64,000 nt of DNA from Gordius sp. MW1 (lineage: Eukaryota > Nematomorpha > Gordioida > Gordea > Gordiidae): positions 11,842,168-11,906,167 of the forward strand of contig OZ038531.1 in NCBI GenBank assembly GCA_964036665.1, read 5' to 3'. Made by a program: the position numbers and the translations under genes. Within the stretch, counting starts at the first letter, position 1, and every line of letters starts with the position of its first letter. This document shows positions 1 through 11,876 of the stretch, piece after piece. The notes beneath the pieces are model-generated. The model saw only the letters and a list, made by a program, of their open reading frames with translations. It was not told where the DNA came from and did not search any database.

Positions 1-2070
1 AGTCAATCGAGGATAATAGGATTCTCAAATTGGCTTACTTTTATATATTTTTTCATGCTCTTTCACATAGAATTGAAAAAAATAAATATTTTTACCTCAA
101 AAATTTTCACATATTTTTCTTTGAACCGTATTCATCCGATGAAAGTTGTCGTTTTCAGACGTGGTTTTTATGATCCCAAGTAAAAATTTATCAGAATCCA
201 AAAACTATTACTTTGAAATCATGATCGCATAGAGCAGTTTTCAAAAATTAAGCACTCACGTTGCGATACAACAAACTAATCGCAACAATAAAACGTTGCC
301 TTTTGTCAAAATGATAGTTCTCGCAGCTTAAAACCTCTTTTCAGAAGTCAATCGAGGATAATAGGATTCTCAAATTGGCTTACTTTTATATATTTTTTCA
401 TGCTCTTTCACATAGAATCGAAAAAAATAAATATTTTTACCTCAAAATTTTTCACATATTTTTCTTTCAACCGTATGCATCCGATGAAAGTTGTCGATTT
501 CAGACGTGGTTTCGATGATAAAAAGTAAAAATTTATCAGAATAAGAAAACTATTACTTTAAAATCATGATCGCATAGTGCATTTTTGAAAAATTAAGCAC
601 TCACGTTGCGATACAACAAACTAATCGCAACAATAAAACGTTGTCTTTTGTCAAAATGATAGTTCTCGCAGCTTAAAACCTCTTTGCGGAAGTCAATCGA
701 GGATAATAGGATTCTCAAATTGGCTGACTTTTATATATTTTTTTACGCTCTTTCACATAGAATCGTAAAAAATAAATATTTTTACCTCAAAATTTTTCCT
801 ATATTTTTCTTTGATCCGTATTCATCCGATGAAAGTTGTCGTTTTCAGACGTGGTTTCTATGATCCCAAGTAAAAATTTATCAGAATCAAAAAACTATTA
901 CTTTAAAATCATAATCGCATAGAGCAGTTTTCAAAAATTAAGCACTCACGTTGCGATACAACAAACTAATCGCAACAATAAAACGTTGTCTTTTGTCAAA
1001 ATGATAGTTCTCGCAGCTTAAAACCTCTTTTCAGAAGTCAATCGAGGATAATAGGATTCTCAAATTGGCTTACTTTTATATATTTTTTCATGCTCTTTCA
1101 CATAGACTCGAAAAAAATAAATATTTTTACCTCAAAATTTTTCACATATTTTTCTTTGAACCGTATTCATCCGATGAAAGTTGTCGTTTTCAGACGTGGT
1201 TTCTATGATCTGAAGTAAAAATTTATCAGAATCTGAAAACTATTACTTTGAAATCATGATCGCATAGAGCCATTTTTAAAAATTAAGCACTTACGTTCCG
1301 ATACAACAAACTAATCGCAACAATAAAACGTTGTCTTTTGTCAAAATGATAGTTCTCGCAGCTTAAAACCTCTTTTCGGAAGTCAATCGAGGATAATAGG
1401 ATTCTCAAATTGGCTTACTTCTATATATTTTTTTACGCTCTTTCACATAGAATCGAATAAAATAAATATTTTTACCTCAAAATTTTTCACATATTTTTCT
1501 TTGAACCGTATTCATCCGATGAAAGTTGTCGTTTTCAGACGTGGTTTCTATGATCCCAAGTAAAAATTTATCAGAATCTGATAACTATTACTTTGAAATC
1601 ATGATCGCATAGAGCCATTTTCAAAAATTAAGCACTAACGTTGCGATACAACAAACTAATCGCAACAATAAAACGTTGTCTTTTGTCAAAATGATAGTTC
1701 TCGCAGCTTAAAACCTCTTTTCGGAAGTCAATCGAGGATAATAGGATTCTCAAATTGGCTTACTTCTATATATTTTTTTACGCTCTTTTACATAGAATCA
1801 AAAAAAATAAAAAATTTTACCTCAAAATTTTTCACATATTTTTCTTTGAACCTTAATCATCCGATGAAAGTTGTCGTTTTCAGACGTGGTTTCTATGATC
1901 CCAAGTAAAAATTTATCAGAATCTAAAAACTATTACTTTGAAATCATAATAGCATAGAGCAGTTTTCTAAAATTAAGCACTCACGTTGCGATACAACAAA
2001 CTAATCGCAACAATAAAACGTTGTCTTTTGTCAAAATGATAGTTCTCGCAGCTTATAACCTCTTTTCAGA

Positions 2071-3439
2071 AGTCAATCGAGGATAATAGGATTCTCAAAT
2101 TGGCTTACTTTTTATATATTTTTTCATGCTCTTTCACATAGAATCGAAAAAAATAAATATTTTTACCTCACAATTTTTCACTTATTTTTCTTTCAACCGT
2201 ATGCATCCGATGAAAGTTGTCGTTTTCAGACGTGGTTTCGATGATAAAAAAGAAAAAATTTATCAGAATCAGAAAACTATTACTTTAAAATCATGATCGC
2301 ATAGTGCATTTTTGAAAAATTAAGCACTCACGTTGCGATACAACAAACTAATCGCAACAATAAAACGTTGTCTTTTGTCAAAATGATAGTTCTCGCAGCT
2401 TAAAACCTCTTTGCGGAAGTCAATCGAGGATAATAGGATTCTCAAATTGGCTTACTTTTATATATTTTTTTACGCTCTTTCACATAGAATCGAGAAAAAT
2501 AAATATTTTTACCTCAAAATTTTTCACATATTTTCTTTGAACCGTATTCATCCGATAAAAGTTGTCGTTTTCAGACGTGGTTGATCCCAAGTAAAAATTT
2601 ATCAGAATCTGAAAACTATTACTTTGAAATCATGATCGTATAGAGCCATTTTCAAAAATTAAGCATTAACGTTGCGATACAACAAACTAATCGCAACAAT
2701 AAACGTTGTCTTTTGTCAAAATGATAGTTCTCGCAACTTAAAACCTCTTTTCGGAAGTCAATCGAGGATAATAGGATTCTCAAATTGGCTTACTTTTTAT
2801 ATATTTTTTCATGCTCTTTCACATAGAATCGAAAAAAATAAATATTTTTACCTCACAATTTTTCACTTATTTTTCTTTCAACCGTATGCATTCGATGAAA
2901 GTTGTCGTTTTCAGACGTGGTTTCGATGATAAAAAAGAAAAAATTTATCAGAATCAGAAAACTATTACTTTAAAATCATGATCGCATAGTGCATTTTTGA
3001 AAAATTAAGCACTCACGTTGCGATACAACAAACTAATCGCAACAATAAAACGTTGTCTTTTGTCAAAATGATAGTTCTCGCAGCTTAAAACCTCTTTGCG
3101 GAAGTCAATCGAGGATAATAGGATTCTCAAATTGGCTTACTTTTATATATTTTTTTACGCTCTTTCACATAGAATCGAGAAAAATAAATATTTTTACCTC
3201 AAAATTTTTCACATATTTTCTTTGAACCGTATTCATCCGATTAAAGTTGTCGTTTTCAGACGTGGTTGATCCCAAGTAAAAATTTATCAGAATCTGAAAA
3301 CTATTACTTTGAAATCATGATCGTATAGAGCCATTTTGAAAAATTAAGCATTAACGTTGCGATACAACAAACTAATCGCAACAATAAACGTTGTCTTTTG
3401 TCAAAATGATAGTTCTCGCAACTTAAAACCTCTTTTCGG
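2071..3439 (+). repeat. Dimer higher-order repeat, two copies (about 686 bp)
   Basis: Two adjacent dimers, 2071-2756 and 2757-3439, share the same unusual monomer pair. The first monomer has 'ctcacaatttttcactta', 'caaccgtatgcat' (or 'caaccgtatgcatt') and 'gatgataaaaaagaa'. The second has 'tttgcggaagtc' and the shortened 'cgtggttgatcccaag' (near 2578 and 3263), followed by 'cattaacgttg'. Related pairs recur near 15.6-16.6 kb, and the first monomer type near 37.3-38.3 kb, so this pair was also spread over longer distances. Confidence 0.85.
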
Positions 3440-4135
3440 AAGTCAATCGAGGATAATAGGATTCTCAAATTGGCTTACTTTTATATATTTTTTCATGCTC
3501 TTTCACATAGAATCGAAAAAAATAAATATTTTTACCTCACAATTTTTCACTTATTTTTCTTTCAACCGTATGCATCCGATGAAAGTTGTCGTTTTCAGAG
3601 GTGGTTTTGATGATAAAAAAGAAAAAATTTATCAGAATCAGAAAACTATTACTTTATAATCATGATCGCATAGTGCATTTTTAAAAATTAAGCACTCACG
3701 TTGCGATACAACAAACTAATCGCAACAATAAAACGTTGTCTTTTGTCAAAATGATAGTTCTCGCAGCTTAAAACCTCTTTGCGGAAGTCAATCGAGAATA
3801 ATAGGATTCTCAAATTGCCTTACTTTTATATATTTTTTCATGCTCTAGAATAGAATCGAAAAAAATAAATATTTTTGCCTCAAAATTTTTCACATATTTT
3901 TCTTTGAACCGTATTCATCCGATGAAAGTTGTCGTTTTCAGACGTGGTTTCTATGATCCCAAGTAAATATTTATCAGAATCAAAAAACTATTACTTTGAA
4001 ATCATGATCGCATAGAGCAGTTTTCAAAAATTAAGCACTCACGTTGCGATACAACAAACTAATCGCAACAATAAAACGTTGTCTTTTGTCAAAATGATAG
4101 TTCTCGCAGCTTAAAACCTCTTTTCGGAAGTCAAT

Positions 4136-7100
4136 CGAGGATAATAGGATTCTCAAATTGGCTTACTTTTATATATTTTTTCATCTCTTTCACATAGAAT
4201 CGAAAAAAATAAATATTTTTACCTCAAAATTTTTTACTTATTTTTCTTTGAACCGTATTCATCCGATAAAAGTTGTCGTTTTCAGACGTGGTTTCTATGT
4301 TCCCAAGTAAAAATTTATCAGAATTTAAAAACTATTACTTTAAAACCATGATCGCATAGAGCAGTTTTCAAAAATTAAGCACTCACGTTGCGATACAACA
4401 AACTAATCGCAACAATAAAACGTTGTCTTTTGTCAAAATGATAGTTCTCGTAGCTTAAAACCTCTTTTCGGAAGTCAATCGAGGATAATAGGATTCTTAA
4501 ATTGGCTTACTTTTATATATTTTTTCATGCTCTTTTACATAGAATTGAAAAAAATAAATATTTTTGCCTCAAAAATTTTCACATATTTTTCTTTGAACCG
4601 TATTCATCCGATGAAAGTTGTCGTTTTCAGACGTGGTTTCTATGATCCCAAGTAAAAATTTATCAGAATCTAAAAACTATTACTTTGAAATCATGATCGC
4701 ATAGAGCAGTTTTCAATTATTAAGCACTCACGTTGCGATACAACAAACTAATCGCAACAATAAAACGTTGTCTTTTGTCAAAATGATAATTCTCGCGTCT
4801 TAAAACCTCTTTTCGGAAGTCAATCGAGGATAATAGGATTCTCAAATTGGCTTACTTTTATATATTTTTTCATGCTCTTTCACATAGAATCGAAAAAAAT
4901 AAATATTTTTACCTCAAAATTTTTCACATATTTTTCTTTGAACCGTATTCATCCGATGAAAGTTGTCGTTTTCAGACGTGGTTTCTATGATCCCAAGTAT
5001 AAATTTATCAGAATCTAAAACTATTACTTTGAAATCATGATCGCATAGAGCAGTTTTCAAAAATTAAGCACTCACGTTGCGATACAACAAACTAATCGCA
5101 ACAATAAAACGTTGTCTTTTGTCAAAATGATAGTTCTCGCAGCTTAAAACCTCTTTTCGGAAGTCAATCGAGGATAATAGGATTCTCAAGTTGGCTTACT
5201 TTTATATATTTTTTTATGCTCTTTCACATAGAATCGAAAGAAATAAATATTTTTACCTCAAAATTGTCACATATTTTTCTTTGAACCGTATTCATCCGAT
5301 GAAAGTTGTCGTTTTCAGACGTGGTTTCTATGATCCCAAGTAAAAATTTATCAGAATTTAAAAACTATTACTTTGAAATCATGATCGCATAAAGCAGTTT
5401 TTAAAAATTAAGCACTCACGTTGCGATACAACAAAAACAAACTAATCGCAACAATAAAACGTTGTCTTTTGTCAAAATTATATTTCTCGCAGCTTAAAAC
5501 CTCTTTTCGGAAGTCAATCGAGGATAATAGAATTCTCAAATTGGCTTACTTTTATATATTTTTTTATGCTATTTCACATAGAATCGAAAAAAATAAATAT
5601 TTTTACCTCAAAATTTTTCACATATTTTTCTTTGAACCGAATTCATCCGATGAAAGTTGTCGTTTTCAGACGTGGTTTCTATGATCCCAAGTAAAAATTT
5701 ATCAGAATTGAAAAACTATTACTTTGAAATCATGATCGCATAGAGCAGTTTTCAAAAATTAAGCACTCACGTTGCGATACAACAAACTAATCGCGACAAT
5801 AAAACGTTGTCTTTTGTCAAAATGATAGTTATCGCAGCTTAAAACCTCTTTTAGGAAGTCAATCGAGGATAATAGGATTCTCAAATTGGCTTACTTTTAT
5901 ATATTTTTTCATGCTCTTTCACATAGAATTGAAAAAGGAATATTTTTGCCTCAAAATTTTTCACATATTTTTCTTTGAACCGTATTCATCCGATGAAAGT
6001 TGTCGTTTTCAGACGTGGTTTCTATGATCCCAAGTAAAAATTAATCAGAATTTAAAAACTATTACTTTGAAATCATGATCGCATAAAGCAGTTTTCAAAA
6101 ATTAAGCACTCACGTTGCGATACAACAAAAACAAACTAATCGCAACAATAAAACGTTGTCTTTTGTCAAAATTATAGTTCTTGCAGCTTAAAACCTCCTT
6201 GCGGAAGTCAATCGAGGATAATAGGATTCTCAAATTGGCTTACTTTTATATATTTTTTTATCTCTTTCACATAGAATCGAAAAAAATAAATATTTTTACC
6301 TCAAAATTTTTTACTTATTTTTCTTTGAACCGTATTCATCCGATAAAAGTTGTCGTTTTCAGACGTGGTTTCTATGTTCCCAAGTAAAAATTTATCAGAA
6401 TTTAAAAACTATTACTTTAAAACCATGATCGCATAGAGCAGTTTTCAAAAATTAAGCACTCACGTTGCGATACAACAAACTAATCGCAACAATAAAACGT
6501 TGTCTTTTGTCAAAATGATAGTTCTCGTAGCTTAAAACCTCTTTTCGGAAGTCAATCGAGGATAATAGGATTCTTAAATTGGCTTACTTTTATATATTTT
6601 TTCATGCTCTTTTACATAGAATTGAAAAAAATAAATATTTTTGCCTCAAAAATTTTCACATATTTTTCTTTGAACCGTATTCATCCGATGAAAGTTGTCG
6701 TTTTCAGACGTGGTTTCTATGATCCCAAGTAAAAATTTATCAGAATCTAAAAACTATTACTTTGAAATCATGATCGCATAGAGCAGTTTTCAATTATTAA
6801 GCACTCACGTTGCGATACAACAAACTAATCGCAACAATAAAACGTTGTCTTTTGTCAAAATGATAATTCTCGCAGCTTAAAACCTCTTTTCGGAAGTCAA
6901 TCGAGGATAATAGGATTCTCAAATTGGCTTACTTTTATATATTTTTTCATGCTCTTTCACATAGAATCGAAAAAAATAAATATTTTTACCTCAAAATTTT
7001 TCACATATTTTTCTTTGAACCGTATTCATCCGATGAAAGTTGTCGTTTTCAGACGTGGTTTCTATGATCCCAAGTATAAATTTATCAGAATCTAAAACTA

Positions 7101-8291
7101 TTACTTTGAAATCATGATCGCATAAAGCAGTTTTCAAAAATTAAGCACTCACGTTGCGATACAACAAACTAATCGCAACAATAAAACGTTGTCTTTTGTC
7201 AAAATGATAGTTCTCGCAGCTTAAAACCTCTTTTCGGAAGTCAATCGAGGATAATAGGATTCTCAAGTTGGCTTACTTTTATATATTTTTTTATGCTCTT
7301 TCACATAGAATCGAAAGAAATAAATATTTTTACCTCAAAATTTTTCACATATTTTTCTTTGAACCGTATTCATCCGATGAAAGTTGTCGTTTTCAGACGT
7401 GGTTTCTATGATCCCAAGTAAAAATTTATCAGAATTTAAAAACTATTACTTTGAAATCATGATCGCATAAAGCAGTTTTTAAAAATTAAGCACTCACGTT
7501 GCGATACAACAAAAACAAACTAATCGCAACAATAAAACGTTGTCTTTTGTCAAAATTATATTTCTCGCAGCTTAAAACCTCTTTTCGGAAGTCAATCGAG
7601 GATAATAGAATTCTCAAATTGGCTTACTTTTATATATTTTTTTATGCTATTTCACATAGAATCGAAAAAAATAAATATTTTTACCTCAAAATTTTTCACA
7701 TATTTTTCTTTGAACCGAATTCATCCGATGAAAGTTGTCGTTTTCAGACGTGGTTTCTATGATCCCAAGTAAAAATTTATCAGAATTGAAAAACTATTAC
7801 TTTGAAATCATGATCGCATAGAGCAGTTTTCAAAAATTAAGCACTCACGTTGCGATACAACAAACTAATCGCGACAATAAAACGTTGTCTTTTGTCAAAA
7901 TGATAGTTCTCGCAGCTTAAAACCTCTTTTAGGAAGTCAATCGAGGATAATAGGATTCTCAAATTGGCTTACTTTTTATATATTTTTTCATGCTCTTTCA
8001 CATAGAATTGAAAAAGGAATATTTTTGCCTCAAAATTTTTCACATATTTTTCTTTGAACCGTATTCATCCGATGAAAGTTGTCGTTTTCAGACGTGGTTT
8101 CTATGATCCCAAGTAAAAATTAATCAGAATTTAAAAACTATTACTTTGAAATCATGATCGCATAAAGCAGTTTTCAAAAATTAAGCACTCACGTTGCGAT
8201 ACAACAAAAACAAACTAATCGCAACAATAAAACGTTGTCTTTTGTCAAAATTATAGTTCTTGCAGCTTAAAACCTCTTTTCGGAAGTCAAT
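4136..8291 (+). repeat. Hexamer higher-order repeat, two copies (2078 bp)
   Basis: Two adjacent six-monomer units are offset by 2078 bp. Matching diagnostic variants include 'catctctttcac' lacking 'gct', 'tcaattattaagc', 'agtataaatttatc' with 'ctaaaactatt', 'gaattctcaaattgg' with 'ccgaattcatcc', and the 'gaaaaaggaatattt' deletion. The copies differ at a few positions, for example 'cctcttttcgg' against 'cctccttgcgg' at the unit start. The ends are approximate because they lie inside homologous monomers. Confidence 0.85.
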
Positions 8292-11200
8292 CGAGGATAA
8301 TAGGATTCTCAAATTGGCTTACTTTTATATATTTTTTCATGCTCTTTCACATAGAATCGAAAAAAATAAATATTTTTACCTCAAAATTTTTCACATATTT
8401 TTCTTTGAACCGTATTCATCCGATGAAAGTTGTCGTTTTCAGACGTGGTTTCTATGATCCCAAGTAAAAATTTATGAGAATTTAAAAACTATTACTTTGA
8501 AATCATGATCGCATAGAGCATTTTTCAAAAATTAAGCACTCACGTTGCGATACATCAAACTAATCGCAACAATAAAACGTTGTTTTTTGTCAAAATGATA
8601 GTTCTCGCAGCTTAAAACCTCCTTGCGGAAGTCAATCGAGGATAATAGGATTCTCAAATTGGCTTACTTTTATATATTTTTTCATGCTCTTTCACATAGA
8701 ATCGAAAAAAATAAATATTTTTACCTCAAAATTTTTTACTTATTTTTCTTTGAACCGTATTCATCCGATGAAAGTTGTCGTTTTCAGACGTGGTTTCTAT
8801 GATCCCAAGTAAAAATTTATCAGAATTTAAAAACTATTACTTTGAAATCATGATCGCATAGATCAGTTTTCAAAAATTAAGCACTCACGTTGCGATACAA
8901 CAAACTAATCGCAACAATAAAACGTTGTCTTTTGTCAAAATGATAGTTCTCGCAGCTTAAAACCTCTTTTCGGAAGTCAATCGAGAATAATAGGATTCTC
9001 AAATTGGCTTACTTTTATATATTTTTTCATGCTCTTTCACATAGAATCGAAAAAAATAAATATTTTTGCCTCAAAATTTTTCACATATTTTTCTTTGAAC
9101 CGTATTCATCCGATGAAAGTTGTCGTTTTCAGACGTGGTTTCTATGATCCCAAGTAAAAATTAATCAGAATTTAAAAACTATTACTTTGAAATCATGATC
9201 GCATTAAGCAGTTTTCAAAAATTAAGCACTCACGTTGCGATACAACAAAAACAAACTAATCGCAACAATAAAACGTTGTCTTTTGTCAAAATTATAGTTC
9301 TTGCAGCTTAAAACCTCTTTTCGGAAGTCAATCGAGGATAATAGGATTCTCAAATTGGCTTACTTTTATATATTTTTTCATGCTCTTTCACATAGAATCG
9401 AAAAAAATAAATATTTTTACCTCAAAATTTTTCACATATTTTTCTTTGAACCGTATTCATCCGATGAAAGTTGTCGTTTTCAGACGTGGTTTCTATGATC
9501 CCAAGTAAAAATTTATCAGAATTTAAAAACTATTACTTTGAGATCATGATCGCATAGAGCAGTTTTTAAAAATTAAGCACTCACGTTGCGATACAACAAA
9601 CTAATCGCAACAATAAAACGTTGTTTTTTGTCAAAATGATAGTTCTCGCAGCTTAAAACCTCCTTGCGGAAGTCAATCGAGGATAATAGGATTCTCAAAT
9701 TGGCTTACTTTTATATATTTTTTCATGCTCTTTCACATAGAATCGAAAAAATAAATATTTTTACCTCAAAATTTTTTACTTATTTTTCTTTGAACCGTAT
9801 TCATCCGATAAAAGTTGTCGTTTTCAGACGTGGTTTCTATGATCCCAAGTAAAAATTTATCAGAATTTAAAAACTATTACTTTGAAATCATGATCGCATA
9901 GATCAGTTTTCAAAAATTAAGCACTCACGTTGCGATACAACAAACTAATCGCAACAATAAAACGTTGTCTTTTGTCAAAATGATAGTTCTCGCAGCTTAA
10001 AACCTCTTTTCGGAAGTCAATCGAGGATAATAGGATTCTCAAATTGGCTTACTTTTATATATTTTTTCATGCTCTTTCACATAGAATCGAAAAAAATAAA
10101 TATTTTTGCCTCAAAATTTTTCACATATTTTTCTTTGAACCGTATTCATCCGATGAAAGTTGTCGTTTTCAGACGTGGTTTCTATGATCCCAAGTAAAAA
10201 TTTATCAGAATCTAAAAACTATTACTTTGAAATCATGATCGCATAGAGCAGTTTTCAAAAATTAAGCACTCACGTTGCGATACAACAAACTAATCGCAAC
10301 AATAAAACGTTGTCTTTTGTCAAAATGATAATTCTCGCAGCTTAAAACCTCTTTTCGGAAGTCAATCGAGGATAATAGGATTCTCAAATTGGCTTACTTT
10401 TATATATTTTTTCATGCTCTTTCACATAGAATCGAAAAAAATAAATATTTTTGCCTCAAAAATTTTCACATATTTTTCTTTGAACCGTATTCATCCGATG
10501 AAAGTTGTCGTTTTCAGACGTGGTTTCTATGATCCCAAGTAAAAATTTATCAGAATCTAAAAACTATTACTTTGAAATCATGATCGCATAGAGCAGTTTT
10601 CAAAAATTAAGCACTCACGTTGCGATACAACAAACTAATCGCAACAATAAAACGTTGTCTTTTGTCAAAATGATAATTCTCGCAGCTTAAAACCTCTTTT
10701 CGGAAGTCAATCGAGGATAATAGGATTCTCAAATTGGCTTACTTTTATATATTTTTTCATGCTCTTTCACATAGAATCGAAAAAAATAAATATTTTTACC
10801 TCAAAATTTTTCACATATTTTTCTTTGAACCGTATTCATCCGATGAAAGTTGTCGTTATCAGACGTGGTTTCTATGATCCCAAGTATAAATTTATCAGAA
10901 TCTAAAACTATTACTTTGAAATCATGATCGCATAGAGCAGTTTTCAAAAATTAAGCACTCACGTTGCGATACAACAAACTAATCGCAACAATAAAACGTT
11001 GTCTTTTGTCAAAATGATAGTTCTCGCAGCTTAAAACCTCTTTTCGGAAGTCAATCGAGGATAATAGGATTCTCAAGTTGGCTTACTTTTATATATTTTT
11101 TTATGCTCTTTCACATAGAATCGAAAGAAATAAATATTTTTACCTCAAAATTTTTCACATATTTTTCTTTGAACCGTATTCATCCGATGAAAGTTGTCGT

Positions 11201-11570
11201 TTTCAGACGTGGTTTCTATGATCCCAAGTAAAAATTTATCAGAATTTAAAAACTATTACTTTGAAATCATGATCGCATAAAGCAGTTTTTAAAAATTAAG
11301 CACTCACGTTGCGATACAACAAAAACAAACTAATCGCAACAATAAAACGTTGTCTTTTGTCAAAATTATATTTCTCGCAGCTTAAAACCTCTTTTCGGAA
11401 GTCAATCGAGGATAATAGAATTCTCAAATTGGCTTACTTTTATATATTTTTTTATGCTATTTCACATAGAATCGAAAAAAATAAATATTTTTACCTCAAA
11501 ATTTTTCACATATTTTTCTTTGAACCGAATTCATCCGATGAAAGTTGTCGTTTTCAGACGTGGTTTCTAT

Positions 11571-11575
11571 GATCC
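11571..11575. repeat. Target-site duplication, left copy (gatcc)
   Basis: Five bases of satellite, gatcc, lie directly before the TGTAAC end of the retroelement and are repeated directly after its far end at 14103-14107. The uninterrupted satellite reads 'ctatgatcccaagtaaa' here, so one copy was made at insertion. A 5-bp duplication is usual for Ty3/gypsy integrases. Confidence 0.95.
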
Positions 11576-11862
11576 TGTAACGAAGTGGCCGGGGGTATTG
11601 TCCTAAACCATACACTAAATCAGGAGACAGAGACAGAGAGGCACAGAGAGACTCTTTTATTAAATAAACACGGCTTTTTATAGATAACTGCGAGTAATAA
11701 TTATAAAGAAGGACATACATAATCAAATAAGAGATACCAAGTACGGTGTAAACTAAGGTGTATTCAAATGGCTACGATTATAATCAAATGTCTGTGACCG
11801 CGCTCAAGTATAGTAAAAACGCGTGTATTCAAAAAGGCTACCTTGAATACTACTCCATTACA
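11576..11862 (-). repeat. 3' LTR (complete, 287 bp)
   Basis: On the minus strand it begins TGTAATGGAGTAG right after a polypurine tract and ends ACTTCGTTACA next to the gatcc duplication, so the termini are canonical TG...CA. Bases 11671-11862 are repeated exactly at 13911-14102. It carries a TATA-like TATAAAAA (11682-11675) and an AATAAA (11661-11656), which suggest U3 promoter and polyadenylation signals. The sequence after AATAAA is rich in CTCTGT, as expected of a downstream processing region. Confidence 0.95.
11656..11682 (-). promoter_or_regulatory. LTR TATA box and poly(A) signal
   Basis: Reading the minus strand, TATAAAAA lies at 11682-11675 and AATAAA at 11661-11656. The start of transcription would be expected about 25-30 bases after the TATA box, near 11650, so the poly(A) signal would sit at the end of U3 and the R region would be short. 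The truncated LTR keeps the same TATA box (13922-13915) but has lost the AATAAA and everything after it. Motif-based only. Confidence 0.55.
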
Positions 11863-11876
11863 CTACTCCACCCTTT
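11863..11876 (-). other. Polypurine tract of the Ty3/gypsy element
   Basis: The minus strand reads AAAGGGTGGAGTAG directly before the LTR start TGTAATGG. This position and composition fit the plus-strand priming site. It follows the pol stop codon (11877-11875) with no gap, so the element has no room for an env gene. Confidence 0.8.

Larger units (their letters stand above)
1..11575 (+). repeat. Satellite array, block 1 (about 345-bp monomer, subfamily A)
   Basis: Head-to-tail tandem repeat. The landmark 'agtcaatcga' recurs at 1, 347, 692, 1037, 1381, 1726, 2071, 2418, 2757, 3104 and 3440, giving spacings of 336-347 bp. About 33 monomers lie here, all in one orientation. The monomer is AT-rich, with A/T tracts in its first half and a more conserved core around 'gcactcacgttgcgataca' and 'gttgtcgttttcagacgtgg'. 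Copies differ by scattered substitutions and small indels that define monomer types, and these types recur in order as higher-order repeats. The length is near two nucleosome repeats (inference). The block ends inside a monomer, where a retroelement inserted. No gene is supported: open frames of 62-87 aa are interrupted differently from copy to copy. Confidence 0.97.
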
